This document shows, piece after piece, positions 43,832 through 56,100 of a DNA stretch of 64,000 nt; positions within the stretch are counted from its first letter, which is position 1, and each line of letters begins with the position of its first letter. Origin of the DNA: Uloborus plumipes (lineage: Eukaryota > Arthropoda > Arachnida > Araneae > Uloboridae); the NCBI GenBank assembly GCA_038373865.1, contig JAXGGA010000065.1, positions 248,001 to 312,000 on the forward strand, given 5' to 3'. The notes beneath the pieces are model-generated. The model did no database searches, was not told where the DNA came from, and saw nothing but the letters and a program-made list of their open reading frames with translations. The translations under genes were made by a program, and so were the position numbers.

Positions 43832-44212
43832 CACTGCGAAAATGAACTGCCGTTTTTACAATATAATTCTGGCAGCCTAGGTTCCAATTTAAAATTGTAA
43901 ATTGCACAGTAAGAACCTGTAAAATTAGCAATTTTACAGTTCCTTACTGAAAAGTAAGCAATTTTACAGTTTATTGCTCTAAAATTTAGTTGTATTATAC
44001 TGCAAAAACAACAGTATAATACTGGCAGAAGAGGTTTCAATTTAAACCTGTAAAATGCACGGTAATAAACTGTAAAATTAGCAATTTTACAGTTTATTAT
44101 TGTAAAATGAGCAATTTTACAATTTGATACTGTAAAGTTAGCAGTTTTTACAGTTTATTACTATAAAATTAGCTGTATTATACTATAAAAACAATATTCA
44201 ATTTTCACAGTG
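43832..44212. mobile_element. 381-bp TA-flanked MITE of palindromic TTTTACAG repeats
   Basis: TA on both sides (43830-43831, 44213-44214). Ends CACTGCGAAAATGAACTG and complement CACTGTGAAAATTGAATA. The inside is a string of short palindromes such as GTAAAATTAGCAATTTTAC and ACAGTTTATTACTGT, so almost the whole element can fold. No coding. Confidence 0.75.
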
Positions 44213-44329
44213 TATCTTGAGATGGAAGAAATATAAATTCAACTTTTAGGCATCTTCTTTTGAAACAGAGTTAAATTTAAGACGTCAAAAATTGCAGCAT
44301 TCGCTAGTAAGTCATGTTTTTGATACTGC

Positions 44330-44368
44330 ACCGGTGTCCACTGCAGTAATACTGCAGTGGACACCGGT
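44330..44368. repeat. 39-bp near-perfect palindrome
   Basis: ACCGGTGTCCACTGCAGTA (44330-44348), one spacer base, then its exact complement (44350-44368). It could be two MITE ends joined after loss of the interior. Adjacent DNA to 44520 has recurring ATTGAATCA words. Confidence 0.9.
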
Positions 44369-44618
44369 TCATTAAATTAGTGGTAAATTGAATCAATCAT
44401 TCAATAATGAATCAAATCACCAAAAGTACAACAATATCCAGTTTATTGAATTCACCGTTTTATTGAATCAGTCTCTTTATTGAATCAAAACTGTTCAGGA
44501 CAAACGTGCTTCATACAATTTATTGGATAAATTCATTGCATATTCACAGTTCATTATATAAAAAAATGTCTCACCCTTTTTTTTATGGTAATGTATGGTG
44601 GCAATGTATGGTAATGTA

Positions 44619-46035
44619 TGTGGCTCGACATTGAAAATGCAACACCAAGAAGGAGTGGTCAGAAATTCATGCAAATTTTACCGTAGACGCACGTCACTGA
44701 GTTATGCAAATGATATGAAATGCGCAGTTCTCCGACGCACGTGAAGTAAGATATAAGAGAATGAAGTTGAAAAGTGGGCTATGTTCATGTTGGTTTTTCT
44801 GCCAGACTAATTATCGGAGAAATTTGGTTTGTGTCTCGAAGGATACGTGTGATAGGAGGAAATGCCACGCCGTCCTCAACGAAGACACTTCCAGCATATA
44901 GACGACTTTACAAGGGGTATGGTGATCGGACTGAGAAGGGGAGGTCGGTCCATACGTCAAATTGCAGCTGATACCCACATGGATGCAAGCACTGTGCATC
45001 GGCTGTGTCGGAGATGGTTGGAAAGAAGAAATGTAGCCACATTGAGGGGTGCAGGTGCAGCCAGAGTGACGTCAGACCGCTTGGATCGACGGATTCACCG
45101 ACAAGCTGTGGCGGACCCGCAAGTCACTTGTACGTCGATTCTGCAGCACGTGCAAGGTACCCTGGATGTTCCTGTGTCGACCAGAACCATTTCCCGTCGA
45201 CTGGTTGCACGTGGCCTGCAATCACGGCGCCCGCTAAGAAGACTGCCATTGACCTCACAGCACAGACTCCAACGTTAGGAATGGTGCCGGACCAGAGCGA
45301 CGTGGATGGCAGAATGACAAACCGTAGTGTTCTCAGATGAATCCCGCTTCTGTTTGTTCAGCGATAGTCTTCGCATACGTGTGTGGCGTCGACGTGGAGA
45401 AAGATCGAATCCGGCAGTAACCGTGGAACGCCCCACAGCGCGACAACGTGGCATAATGGTTTGGGGCGCTATTGCATACAATTCCGTATCACCTCTAGTT
45501 CGTATTCGAGGCCACTATGACGGCCCAACGATATGTAGATAATGTACTGCGGCCGGTGGCAATCCCCTACCTTCAGGGTCTGCCAAATGCAATTTTTCAA
45601 CAGGATAACGCCCGACCTCACAGTGCTCGAATCAGCCAACATGCTCTACGAGGTGTACAGATGCTTTCCTGGCCACCATACTCTCCTGACTTGTCACCAA
45701 TCGAACGTGGGACGTGATTGGACGCCGTTTGAAGAACCTGTCACTGCCTCGTTCAGAGGACGAACTGTGACAAATGGTGGAAAGGGAATGGAGTGCCATC
45801 CCTCAGGACACCATTCGCAGGCTTATTGACTCCATGCCTAGACGTGTTTCTGCGTGCATCGCTGTCCGCGGTGGTCCTACTTCTTACTGAGCCGACGCCG
45901 TCCTCGCTCTAAATTTTGCTTATTTATTTTGAAATAAATATCACTTATTGTTCCATTCTGTCTCTGTTTTCTTACCAAATTTCATCTATTTCTGACCACT
46001 CCTTCTTGGTGTTGCATTTTCAATGTCGAGCAGTG
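44619..46035 (+). mobile_element. Complete but mutated Tc1-like transposon (1417 bp)
   Basis: Flanked by TA (44617-44618, 46036-46037). Terminal inverted repeats are identical for over 40 bp starting at GCTCGACATTGAAAATGC and running through ACACCAAGAAGGAGTGGTCA. Outermost four bases differ slightly. Length and architecture are typical of Tc1-like elements. The transposase lies inside, on +. Identical long ends argue for a recent insertion, although the gene is broken. Confidence 0.92.
44862..45890 (+). pseudogene. Tc1-like transposase, inactivated
   Basis: About 342 codons from MPRRPQRRHFQHIDDFTRG to GGPTSY and TGA. N-terminal paired-like helix-turn-helix domains (GRSIRQIAADTHMDASTVHR; PVSTRTISRRLVARGL), then the catalytic DDE region: first Asp in VVFSDESRF, second in FQQDNARPH, Glu in SPIE. 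By my count 32 residues separate the second Asp from Glu. Breaks: in-frame stops at 45276, 45315 and 45768, and two compensating frameshifts, one in the 45517-45540 area and one near 45705 at SPIE. The damage implies the copy moved using another copy's enzyme or decayed after landing. Confidence 0.92.
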
Positions 46036-46037
46036 TA

Positions 46038-47133
46038 TCTCTACGCATTTTGAAATATTTCAATACTGAATACATATATGTTGATGCATATTTAATCTTA
46101 CTTTCACGAAACATTTGGTATTGCCACCATAATATGTTGCAATTGAGTTTTCCGGAGATGGCAAGTTTCTACAAGCTGTTACAGGTTCAAAATGCGGCGT
46201 CCCAAATTCATTTAATTTAAAGCATGATATGCTATTTGTGAAGCATGGGTCTATTCAATTTTCTGAAAAATCTGAGTACCAAAGACTTAGTTAAGGGTGG
46301 CGAACCATTTTCGATAAAAAATATTATCAATATTTTTAACCATCTAAAGTATGCTTTCAGTGTAAGATACAGATTGTACAATCAGACCTTGTAGAAACAA
46401 ACTCCGATGGACCTTTAAAGCTATTCTGCTTCAACAACAGTTCGTCATATTAGATCAACACTCTTCAAACTATTGGTCGGGGAGTGGAAATGTATTTCGT
46501 TTTAGCAGTAATACGTATTAAGCGTGTCCGAATTAAAGAGGTTTGATTGTATATGAAAAGGAGATAATTCATATGGAAACTCATTTGCACTGGTGTCGCA
46601 TTTCCACGGATAAATGTACTCTTTATATCCGTAAATGTAATTTTAGGTTTTTGTTATATGTTTGAAAATAAGGAACCGTGAGGGTTTCATAATATGAAGT
46701 ATCAACTGTTCTGTTAAATTTCATAACCAACACACAAAAATCAAATAACTTATAGGAAACTGTATTAAACTTTAAGAAAACTCTTTATTCACTTTGGAGA
46801 AGGGGCATCTCTCGCCGACACCCACGCACCGCCATTGTACAACGAATACTCCCACGCTTAAAAGTTGAATAAGCTGGTTGACCCAAGTGAAGCATTCGCG
46901 CTTGACTGCAGTAATTCAAAAATTCGGTTTTTAACGGTAATTTTTCGAAGAACAGGCACACAGTGAATTCTTTTTTTTTTTCGCCGACTGCAAAGAAAAT
47001 GGAATGACGCCTTATTTCAGTAGTTTTAGGAAATGCTAAGGAAAAAACAAGAAGCATCTTTAAGATGTATCATTCATGCTAAATTACCATGCTAAAAATA
47101 CTTTCTTTGTTTTAATGAAACAGTACGACTGTG
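46038..47133. other. Intergenic, unassigned
   Basis: No gene or repeat recognised. The 90-codon frame at 46785-47057 (-) looks like chance. Confidence 0.6.
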
Positions 47134-47969
47134 GTTTAAAGTAGTGGTTGGAAAAACTACTTACATTTCTTCTGTAGCGAACTACAACTACAACTACTTT
47201 TTTTCTAAATGTAGCGACTACAAGCTACTTTTGAATTGTAGTCGCTACTTCGCTACTTTTTAAAAAAATAAATAAATAAAAAGCATACGCCGTGTGGAGG
47301 ATTGACCGAAAAAAATCGAAAAGTGATTTACATTAATAAATTAGCTCATTCGAATATGGAATAGAACTAGGAATCGACTTTGAATTTATTTGTTGCTTTT
47401 CCTTTTTGTTTCTTTTTTTCTCTAAAATTTGTCCTTTTTAGATTTTTTTTTGCGAATATTCGCCACAAAAAATGATTCAAAAGTTGAAAGTTTGAAAGAA
47501 TGCAACCTTCAATTTCTTTAAATTTCTTGCCAGGGAATATTTAGGAACAGGAAAATTATTTGAAGGAATATAAAAACTGTGATACCAAATAAACCAATGA
47601 CATCAAACAGAATGTATTTCGTTTAAAATGATGTATCTTAAGATCAGCTCATATTTTTATGATTCTTATTTCTTATTGCGTCCGCTGCTGTACTCGTGCA
47701 AGATTTGCAGCAGTCAGAAAAGAAGTTAAAGAAATAAACAATTAAACCTTGTTTATTTCTTTCGTTTTCTCTTTTTTATTTATTTATTTATTTTTAATTT
47801 AAAAGTTAGTTTCCAGAAATCGTTACAAACTACTATTTGTTTTGTATCGCGCTACTTACTACTATTTTTTTTTTAAAAGTAGTGTGCTACACTACAAACT
47901 ACTAAAAATTGTAGCTACTTCAGTAGTTTCGCTACTTGTAGCGCACTACTTCCGACCACTGGTTTAAAG
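47134..47969. mobile_element. 820-bp hAT-type element rich in GTAGC/GTAGT words
   Basis: The element is 47142-47961, with perfect 8-bp duplication GTTTAAAG (47134-47141, 47962-47969). Left end TAGTGGTTGGAAAAACTAC, right complement CAGTGGTCGGAAGTAGTG. About 130 bp at each end consists of repeated CTACTT, GTAGCG and ACAACTAC words that can pair with the other end. No transposase. Confidence 0.85.
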
Positions 47970-50900
47970 TAATACAATGAGTTAAGATTGTATTTTCTTG
48001 GAAATTTATATTAAAATTAACCGGTGAAAAAAAAAAGTTAATCTAAAGCAATGAAATCCATACTAAGAACAAATCTACGATTTTCGCGTTTCTGGCGCAA
48101 AGTTCTATCTGTATCTTAGTTTTTGGATGGGGGAAAAAAAAAAAAACTTTTTTTTTTGACACAAAAACTATTTTTAGACAGTGAGTCTATTCTCCTTGAG
48201 AATTTAAACCAAGAAAACTCACTGCTCAAATAATTCCAAATCACTTTTCATAGATTTGGTTGAGTTACAGCTCTCGCAGGAAAAAGTGATAAAGAATCGG
48301 TTATTCTACATGTTGCTCGAGTAAAATAAAGTTTTGCTATTTATAGGATCACGAAATGTTTGCAATAAGAAGAGAAATACAATCGTAAAAGCTTTTATTA
48401 TGGGTGCTTTTATGCCTTGCAGATGCTTGAAAGTAACATAAATATGCCCATTATGTCAAAATTCCACGCTACACCACACAACTTGGATATTTTTAAACGC
48501 AATCTACACGTCAGGGAGGATTTTCACTTCAGGATTAACTCATAAATATTATGTATTTTGTATGTGTTTCACCTTCAATAACCTGATCAATATAATCATA
48601 CTGATCAGCTGGCCACACCATAAAAGATTGTGATCGATTATAGTTTTAAAATTTCTGTTATAGTAATTGCAATCGTTGCAGACGGTTTTAGCCTAATAAA
48701 ATGACTATAGTAGGCATAAATGAACAATCGTTAAATTTCGAACTGTATAAATTCATTTGCTTTTTATAGATCCAGTTTAATTATTTTAAGTAAACCGTTT
48801 ACTTCAAAGACCGGTCAAGAGACAAGCTCTCAAAGTCCGAAAACGCATGTTTGCTTTTATTTTAAAAGTTTCATATAAAGGTTATAACATTTTAAGCTGA
48901 AATATGTAAAAATTTAGACATATTTCTTTCCGTAAAAAATGTTTAATTGGAGATCGAAAAATTTTATAAATGTTTTCTCAAAATTAGAAATTTTGCCTTT
49001 TGACTGGCATTGAAATAAATGATTCAATTGATTGGACACATAGAATTTTCATATACGGGTATTAAAAGGTTTCGTTTTTGCGATCGTGATCGTTTTACCA
49101 TTGGTTTTTTTTTCCGGAATTTTAATCACTGAAATATCCTTTTTTTTTTTTTTTGAGAATTTCGTTGTTTTGATGACAATTCAGGAGATAGGTACTTCAT
49201 TAGTTGAGGAGAAAGCATCAAATTTCAGGAGTGTTTTGAAAAATCTGGGGAATTGGCTGATATGGTAAAGTTAGTTCCCTGTATTTTCTAAACACAAGCT
49301 AGCATTTTCTTTGAAATCTACAACTGGCGTGATGTTAGTTTTTCATAGATAGTAAAATATATCAGGTGTCCCCCCCCCCTTAAGGGCAGAGGCTCACCAA
49401 GAATGAGAGCGCATATAAGAAAAGAAAAAATATCCCTAAAGCAAACCTACAAAACATTTAAATGGTTTAGTCTGCACCCTGTTCCTCTCTTTATAGTAGT
49501 CATCACTGAATATGTTATTGTATCAATTATAAAACAATGTTTTTTTTTCTAAAGCAAAAAAAAAAGTACTTAAAAATAATTGTGATGACTGCTCTGTTCA
49601 AAACAAATTATTTGCTTCGACTGCTCTTTAATACTTCGCAAAGAAAATTTGTGTTTGAATTTTCTCTCTTTTTTCTTTTTGCTTCTTCTAAAATAGCTAA
49701 AACAAAGTACAACATAACAACTTTTCGTAAGAAATGCTTAGAGAGTGAACAGTTTTTTTTTGTTTAGAACATAATATTATTTCCTTGTATCGAAGTAGCA
49801 ATGTTGCAAAAATGCTTAAGTCAATATTCCTTTATGTTTGTCTTGTCACATCACATATTTCTTGTTTACAATATTCATTCGATAATGCAGTTAAGTTTCT
49901 TTTTGAATTATTGAATATCTTGCTCATAAAAAAATGCAAGCGACATTTTCTGAAATCAATATGCATTATGTCAAGATTCATGTAATACCAGAACGTACGA
50001 GAACTTTGATTCTATAAAATCAATAAAACCCTTATCAACAACTCGAAATCAGATGTCAAGAAAGCGCATTGGATTCCTGTTTTCGAAAATTTATTTTTTT
50101 ATTTCGTATATTTCCGTCGCAAAGATTTTTTTATTTATTTCGTTTATTGATTTTGTTCATGTTTAGTCTCGCTGTTTTGTTTTATGTCCTGTTGAGATTA
50201 TATCATTGTACAAAAGTAATGCTGAACAAAAAATCGTTCTGATACACAAGAATGATGTTTTTTTATATTTTGCTGCGTTTAGGAAGACAAATTTTGTGTC
50301 TTGTACTTAAAAAATAAAAAATAATTGGATTCATAACAATAATTAATTCAGCAATTGCGAAAGGAAAATTCTATTGTGCTTGTTGCAAACATGGATTTGA
50401 AAAGTGGCGAGAAAAACTGATTTTTAAAAATGCATAGAAGAAGTTTAATGTTTGATGTTTTACTCATTTAAAGCTTTCATTATACTTGCTCTCAGTTCAG
50501 CTGGTTTAGGTAAGTAGTTGTGTGGACAAGCTTTTTTATCATTGCTAGAAAAAACAAATGATTATAAAGGCATTTGTAAATAAAGTTAATGAATTAATAG
50601 GAAAAGTTGAATTTCAGAAAGCACAGAATTGTGGGTTTACAATTTAAAACAATATCAAAAAAAAAAAAAAAAAAAAGTCATTTCACACTTTTTAATATTG
50701 CAAATAATTTATATGTTGAAATATTGTAAACATTTTTCAGGACAAATGTTTTTTAAATGAAGTCTTACATATATCGATCGCCATGAAATGTTTCCTCCGA
50801 TTTCACTAACTTTAGTTTTTCTGAACTTTTGTAAGCTTAAAATGACTGTTTTTATGAGAATCACAAGTTTGTTAAAATATTATTTTCCCTTATGTTTACT

Positions 50901-51474
50901 TATTCTAACTTTTTTATCTGATCTAGATAAAAAAATATTAAATTTTCATATCTGTCAATTATTTATTCAACTACTTCTAGTATTTTTTCTCAGTAACCCC
51001 TTCAAAGCTTTTATGCAAGACTAAAATCTTAATGCAAAAAACCCATGTAAAGTCGGATCTCCACGAGTAATGAAAAATTCGAAGTTCTTTTCAGAAACTC
51101 TGACACATCCTAAAAAACCTAGCCGGGAGGAGAAACAGGATTTTTTTCTTTTTTTTTTCAATGCTCCCACTTTTGCAAAGTTTACGCACTTCATGTTGCT
51201 GTAAAAATGTTTCGTCGCTCTTTCAAATATTTACTGTCGGAAGGGAACTGTGATCGTAAAGCAGCTCATCACGCGGATTTATTCCTCTGCTTACATAAAA
51301 CCGACATAAAAACGAACATTAGAGAAATCGCATTTTTATACCCTCGGCCATGGCGTTTTAAAAATCAAAAGCGTGGCAGAGAGAAGCGAGGCCTAGCTGC
51401 TCGGAGGTGTAAATGTATGTATATCTCGTTGGGATTATGATACTATTGAAGAATCACTGGACTGCGATTGAACT
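47970..51474. other. Intergenic, unassigned
   Basis: AT-rich, with poly-A near 48132 and 50658 and a C-run near 49371. A less AT-rich patch at about 51200-51430 overlaps a 77-codon Arg/Lys-rich open frame (51207-51440) that I cannot identify. Could be a worn repeat. Confidence 0.55.
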
Positions 51475-51576
51475 TTTATATACTTGTCAATGTATTCATA
51501 TGACATTGTGTGGGGTGCACTGTAAGAAAATTCCGAAATGTCACACATTATAAATATTTGTGGATTTACTCATGTA

Positions 51577-52009
51577 CAGTACACTCTGAATTATCCGCGA
51601 GCGGATAATCCACGAGTGTCTCGGGTAAAAAAATAATTTTTCAGTTAAATTAAATTTGTTGTTTTTGCTAAATATTTCTCACAGAAGAGTGCGATGTACT
51701 TTTTCGAATAAATTTCTTTACCTGGGCGTCATCATAAGTACTATTCCTTTATAGATTTCATGAACTTCAGAACTTAAAATACAAATTATCACGTTTAATG
51801 TACAATACTATATATATATAATATAATCTTCTTATCTTATAATCTTCTTTATAATTCTGTCTTTTGCTTAAGATATATAATATAATCTTAAGCAAAAGAC
51901 AAGTTTTATTTTCTTTACCCCTTATTTTAAGCCTTCTTTCACTATGCGCGATTTTCGTTATCTGCGACACTTGTGCCACCCAATTCCGCAGATAATCGAG
52001 AGTGTACTG
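51577..52009. mobile_element. 433-bp pogo/Tigger-like MITE in the satellite
   Basis: TA on both sides (51575-51576, 52010-52011). Left end CAGTACACTCTGAATTATCC, right complement CAGTACACTCTCGATTATCT, both going on to CGC/TGC words. The CAGTA...TTATCCGC form and TA target fit pogo/Tigger elements. Inside is a perfect 16-bp hairpin (GTCTTTTGCTTAAGAT at 51859-51874, complement at 51885-51900). Confidence 0.75.
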
Positions 52010-52273
52010 TAATATTATTTAGGATACGACGTAAGGAAAATTTCGAAAAGTCACACATTGTGTATACTTGTCAGTAAATTCATGTACAATAAAAGAAAAT
52101 TTCGTTGAAAATTCCGACACGTCACACATTATATGTGAGTGTTAACTAATTCATATAATATTGTCTGGGATACAATGTAAGAAAATTCCGAAACGTCACA
52201 CATTATGTATGCTTGTTGGTTTATACATATGATATTATCTAGTCGTTGTTTTGTTGTTTCTGAAACCACTTGG

Positions 52274-52536
52274 CAGGGGCGGATACAAAAGAGGGGCGAT
52301 GAGGGCGATCGCCCCTCCCTTGAGAGACTCGCCACTGGTAAAGTTTCAATATTAAAGCTCATTTTTAGAGTATCTTTGATTCTAGCAGAAAAGAGATTTA
52401 AGGCTCTCCTCAGGATAAGTTTCGCAATTGAAGTCCAAAACATATCAAGTCAACATTCACAAACCAAGATGTCTGGTAAAGAAGACATAACAAAATCAAT
52501 CGCCCCTCCCTTGAAACATTTCTAGACCCGCCCTTG
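52274..52536. mobile_element. 263-bp hAT-type MITE in the satellite
   Basis: Left end CAGGGGCGGATACAAAA, right complement CAAGGGCGGGTCTAGAAA. Flanks CCACTTGG (52266-52273) and CCACTCGG (52537-52544) differ at one base. Subterminal CGCCCCTCCCTTGA occurs near both ends in the same orientation. Overlapping open frames on both strands are not genes. Confidence 0.75.
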
Positions 52537-52544
52537 CCACTCGG

Positions 52545-52795
52545 GTACCCGAGTCCGAGTAGACACAGCTATCCGATTTAAGGCGGAATATGTACGGCTT
52601 CCGTTTCTACGAGAAACATTAAGGTGCAAGTCTGATTTAGCTCAACACACACGCCATAAGACCCGTTTATAGGACAGGCACCCATTCGCAATACAGTCAT
52701 TCACACGGAAGAAGGAAAAGAACAGGAGAGATTAAAAGTACATCCATGACTGAGTCGAGTAGGCTCCAACCATGGCGAACAATATGGGCCACCGC
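52545..52795 (-). repeat. Possible tRNA-derived SINE fragment in the satellite
   Basis: Foreign to the 74-bp units. On the - strand it reads ATGCGGTGGCCCATATTGTT, then GGTTGGAGCCTACTCGACTC, in a layout like a tRNA head with a worn B box. I recall similar tRNA-headed repeats in arachnid DNA, but cannot verify it here. Confidence 0.35.
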
Positions 52796-52823
52796 ATTGA
52801 TATTATCTGGGATATACTGTAAA

Positions 52824-52967
52824 GGGTCCTGCTCCACATCAGCAGAAAACGCAACCGAAATCGAAGGCAGAAACCGAAAATCCGGGTACTTTTCATAGGA
52901 ACACTATTTAATCTATTTTACGTTTCTGCTTTATTTTTCTGCTTTACGTTAATGTGGAGCAGGGCCC
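52824..52967. mobile_element. Harbinger-like MITE, copy 1 (144 bp)
   Basis: Ends GGGTCCTGCTCCACAT and complement GGGCCCTGCTCCACAT. TAA occurs on both sides (52820-52822 and 52968-52970), with one extra A at the left, in the satellite phrase CTGTAAGAAAATT. A 3-bp TWA duplication points to PIF/Harbinger. Nearly identical to 53236-53379. Confidence 0.75.
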
Positions 52968-53235
52968 TAAGAAAATTCCGACACGTCGTCCATTACGTAC
53001 ACTTGTCGATTTATTCATATAATATTATCTGGGATATTCTGTAAGAAAATTCCGACATGTCGCCCATTACGTACACTTGTCGATTTGTTCATATAATATT
53101 ATTTGGGATATACTGTAAGAAATTTCCGACACGTTGCCCATAACGTACACTTGTCGATTTATTCATATAATATTATCTGGGATATACTGTAAGAAAATTC
53201 CGACACGTCACTCATTATGCATACTTACCAATTTA

Positions 53236-53379
53236 GGGCCCTGCTCCACATCAGCGTAAAACGCGACCTAAACCGAAGGCAGAAACCGAAAATCCGGGTA
53301 CTTTCCATAGGAACACTATGTAATCCATTTTACGTTTCTGCTTTATTTTTCTGCTTTACGTCAATGTGGAGCAGGGCCC
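53236..53379. mobile_element. Harbinger-like MITE, copy 2 (144 bp)
   Basis: Ends GGGCCCTGCTCCACAT on both sides, flanked by TTA (53233-53235, 53380-53382). Removing it restores the satellite phrase GATTTATTCATA. Internal GGCAGAAACCGAAAATCCGG and TTACGTTTCTGCTTTA are shared with copy 1. Confidence 0.85.
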
Positions 53380-53526
53380 TTATTCATATAATATTATCTG
53401 TCTAGGATACAACGTACTAAACTTTCGAAACGTGGCACAATATATATAGATCTGTCGATTTATAAATACTATGATACTATCTGGGATACACTGTAAAAAA
53501 ATTCTAGAACCTCACTTATTATTTCC

Positions 53527-56100
53527 CGGCAATAATTCGGGATACTTCGGGTTTCAACCAGTTTTCTGTGAAAATCAAGTATACACTTCAGAAATTGTCC
53601 TCAATTTCTACAAGTTGTATGAACGCAGATTTTTTTAAAACTCATTTCAGAATTATTTTTAACTACCACTTTGAAGATATCTCCTTTGCTAGGGGTTTCC
53701 CCTTCAGTTCAGTTTCAACCCTTACAGATTGATTGAGTCCCAAACTAAGGCAAAGTGCTGTCCCCGAATACTACAGCGTTGCAAGTAATTGCAGGCCAAT
53801 TAGCAGCTTGGTATTTGCTTACAATTCTATCTTAGCTTCCACGATAGTTTCTTAAGGAATTCTTCTGGAAAATCCAAAAGAGGCGAAGCTACCACAACAA
53901 ATATATCAGTTTTTTGGGCGGTTCCCTGATTTATTCAAGAAAAAGACTGACTTTAATTGGGAAGGTTTCTGAATTTTTCAGAAATATTCCAGGATAATAT
54001 CAGGAAGTTTACTGACTTTTAGTGGGAAACTTTCCTGGTTTTTTTTTTCAGATAGGTTTCTGACAGAAATTAATCACTTATCTAAAGTGTTTAAAAATTG
54101 TGTAAAAAACTTCGAAGCTTCATAACACCTCGCTGACGAAAACGAATGTATGTGATTTAAAGTTTGGAAAATAATTCTACTGATAGCTGTAAAAATAGGA
54201 AAAATAGCACCATGTTAAAAGTAATATTTTAGTCATTTGAAAAACATTTAGTTTTTTCTCATAATTTACAAAGAACCTAGCATAAATGGAAATATTTCAG
54301 TTGACTATATTCACTTTCTTCAGTTTAACCGATCAGAAAAATAAGGCTTTGAATACTTTATTGCAGTTCTGGAGAGTTAGAAATATGACACTTTATAAAC
54401 TGAACTCTTAATTTTTCTAAAATATTGAAACATATGTGGGTTCTAATTTTCCTTTTTTACGTCATTTTCATAGCACCATATACTGTAAATAATAAAATGA
54501 AGTATATAAGTAAATAAGCAAATAAAACCAGGGGCAAAATTAAGGGGGTGGCTTAGTAAACAAAAAATAATGTGTGGTTATACCGTCAGAACCCTTGGTT
54601 TAAACAGTATTGTCAGTCCTTGCAATATCCATCATAAATTACGAAGTAGGAATAATTCGTTTCTTTCTGACTCTTCATCTTTTTGACACCGCCTCCCCTC
54701 TAACAACCGCCTCCCCCCGGCACCACTAACAACCCCTTCGTTCAATGTTCAAGCATTACAATAAGCGATCCCTCTCCCTTCCCCCCAAATTTACATTATA
54801 GATGTACCACCGAATTCAATACATTAGTTTTGTAATAACATGGTTTAATAGTTGCAGCTCGGAAACATCTCTAATTGTGAAATATTTCCACATTAACAGC
54901 TTCGTTTTAAAAACTTTCCCAATTTCACTTAGAGTTGAAATTAAATATTATGAAAGAGAAAAATATAGTTACTGATTTCCTAATCCTCGTGTCAAAAATT
55001 TACTTCAAAACAGAATAGACACAACATATTTTCACGTTTATAGCAAAATTCCTCAGAAAGTTACTTGACATTAATTAATTGTGTCTAAAGTTTGCTATGA
55101 AACTGAGAGCTAATTGAGATGAGAAAAAAATTTATTTAGCTTCATGAGAAAATTGAATTAGCTGGGATAATTAAGATAGAAATATTTGCCTCCAAACTAA
55201 TTGAGAAATGGAACAATTATAAATGTAGGCTTTTCTAACCATTATTTAATAATAATTCTTATGCATTGACTAACACAAAGTCTTTTCTTGCAGCATAATG
55301 AAGATCTCTAGTACCCGGAGCATTATATGCCTCTAGCGGTGGCAAGTAATGTTGTCTACAGCTTTCAATTTATTACTATTTATTATCAAAAGACGATAAT
55401 TAATTTAGGATAAATTCCTAAATATAGCTTATTTATTATATTTTAATTGCTACTGCGAATTTTGCAATAAATTTTTATTTCGAAGAAAATTTGTTGTACT
55501 CATTTAATGAAATCCCATGTTGCTAGGTGATCATAAATGTTTTAAAGCATTGTTAAAAGAGTAGAAAATCATGTAATCTATCTATTAATTCAATATTTGT
55601 AATTCATTTAGTTTATATCATGTCTTTTTCACCAGTGATTCATAGGAAATATTCGGTTTTTTGTTGGTGTCTTTTGTATGTGAATGTTGATGTTTACCAT
55701 TTCACTGCTAAGCGCTATGCATCTAACCAATGATAATTCTTGGAAAGAATTATGAATTTTGTAACTAGAAACATTTTGTACGGACGTTATTTTCTTACAC
55801 GAAGAGCATAAGTGGAGGGAAAATAAACTGCAGAGTTGAATTTATTACTAAAATTTATCTCCTTTGAAACTACGATTTCAAAAAAAAAAAAAAAAGAAGA
55901 TTAAATAAAGTAAAAACAATTTTTACTCAATTTACGCAAAATATATTCCGAGAAATTTTTGAAATACATTTTTTTAAGTCAAAAAAAAAAAAAAAAAGTA
56001 AAAAAAAAAAAAAAAAAAAAACCCCAATGAATAAAGTGCCAAAATACAGCAAGTATATAAACAATTAGTAGCTAAAAACGTCATTTCAGGTATTAGGAAA
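53527..56100. other. Intergenic, unassigned
   Basis: AT-rich. Poly-A tracts near 55880 and 55981-56021. No gene or element ends recognised. Confidence 0.6.

Larger units (their letters stand above)
51475..53526. repeat. 74-bp satellite array, interrupted
   Basis: Units carry CACTTGTCGATTTATTCATA, TAATATTATCTGGGATATAC and AAGAAAATTCCGACACGTC. In the clean core, unit marks at 52978, 53052, 53126 and 53200 give a period of exactly 74. Diverged units extend left to about 51475 and right to about 53526. The array is broken by four insertions listed separately and by a 250-bp foreign stretch. Confidence 0.88.

Noticed and set aside
51475..53526. CRISPR-like spaced repeats
   Set aside because: Units are contiguous 74-bp satellite copies without unique spacers, in eukaryotic DNA. 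The interruptions are MITEs with target duplications.
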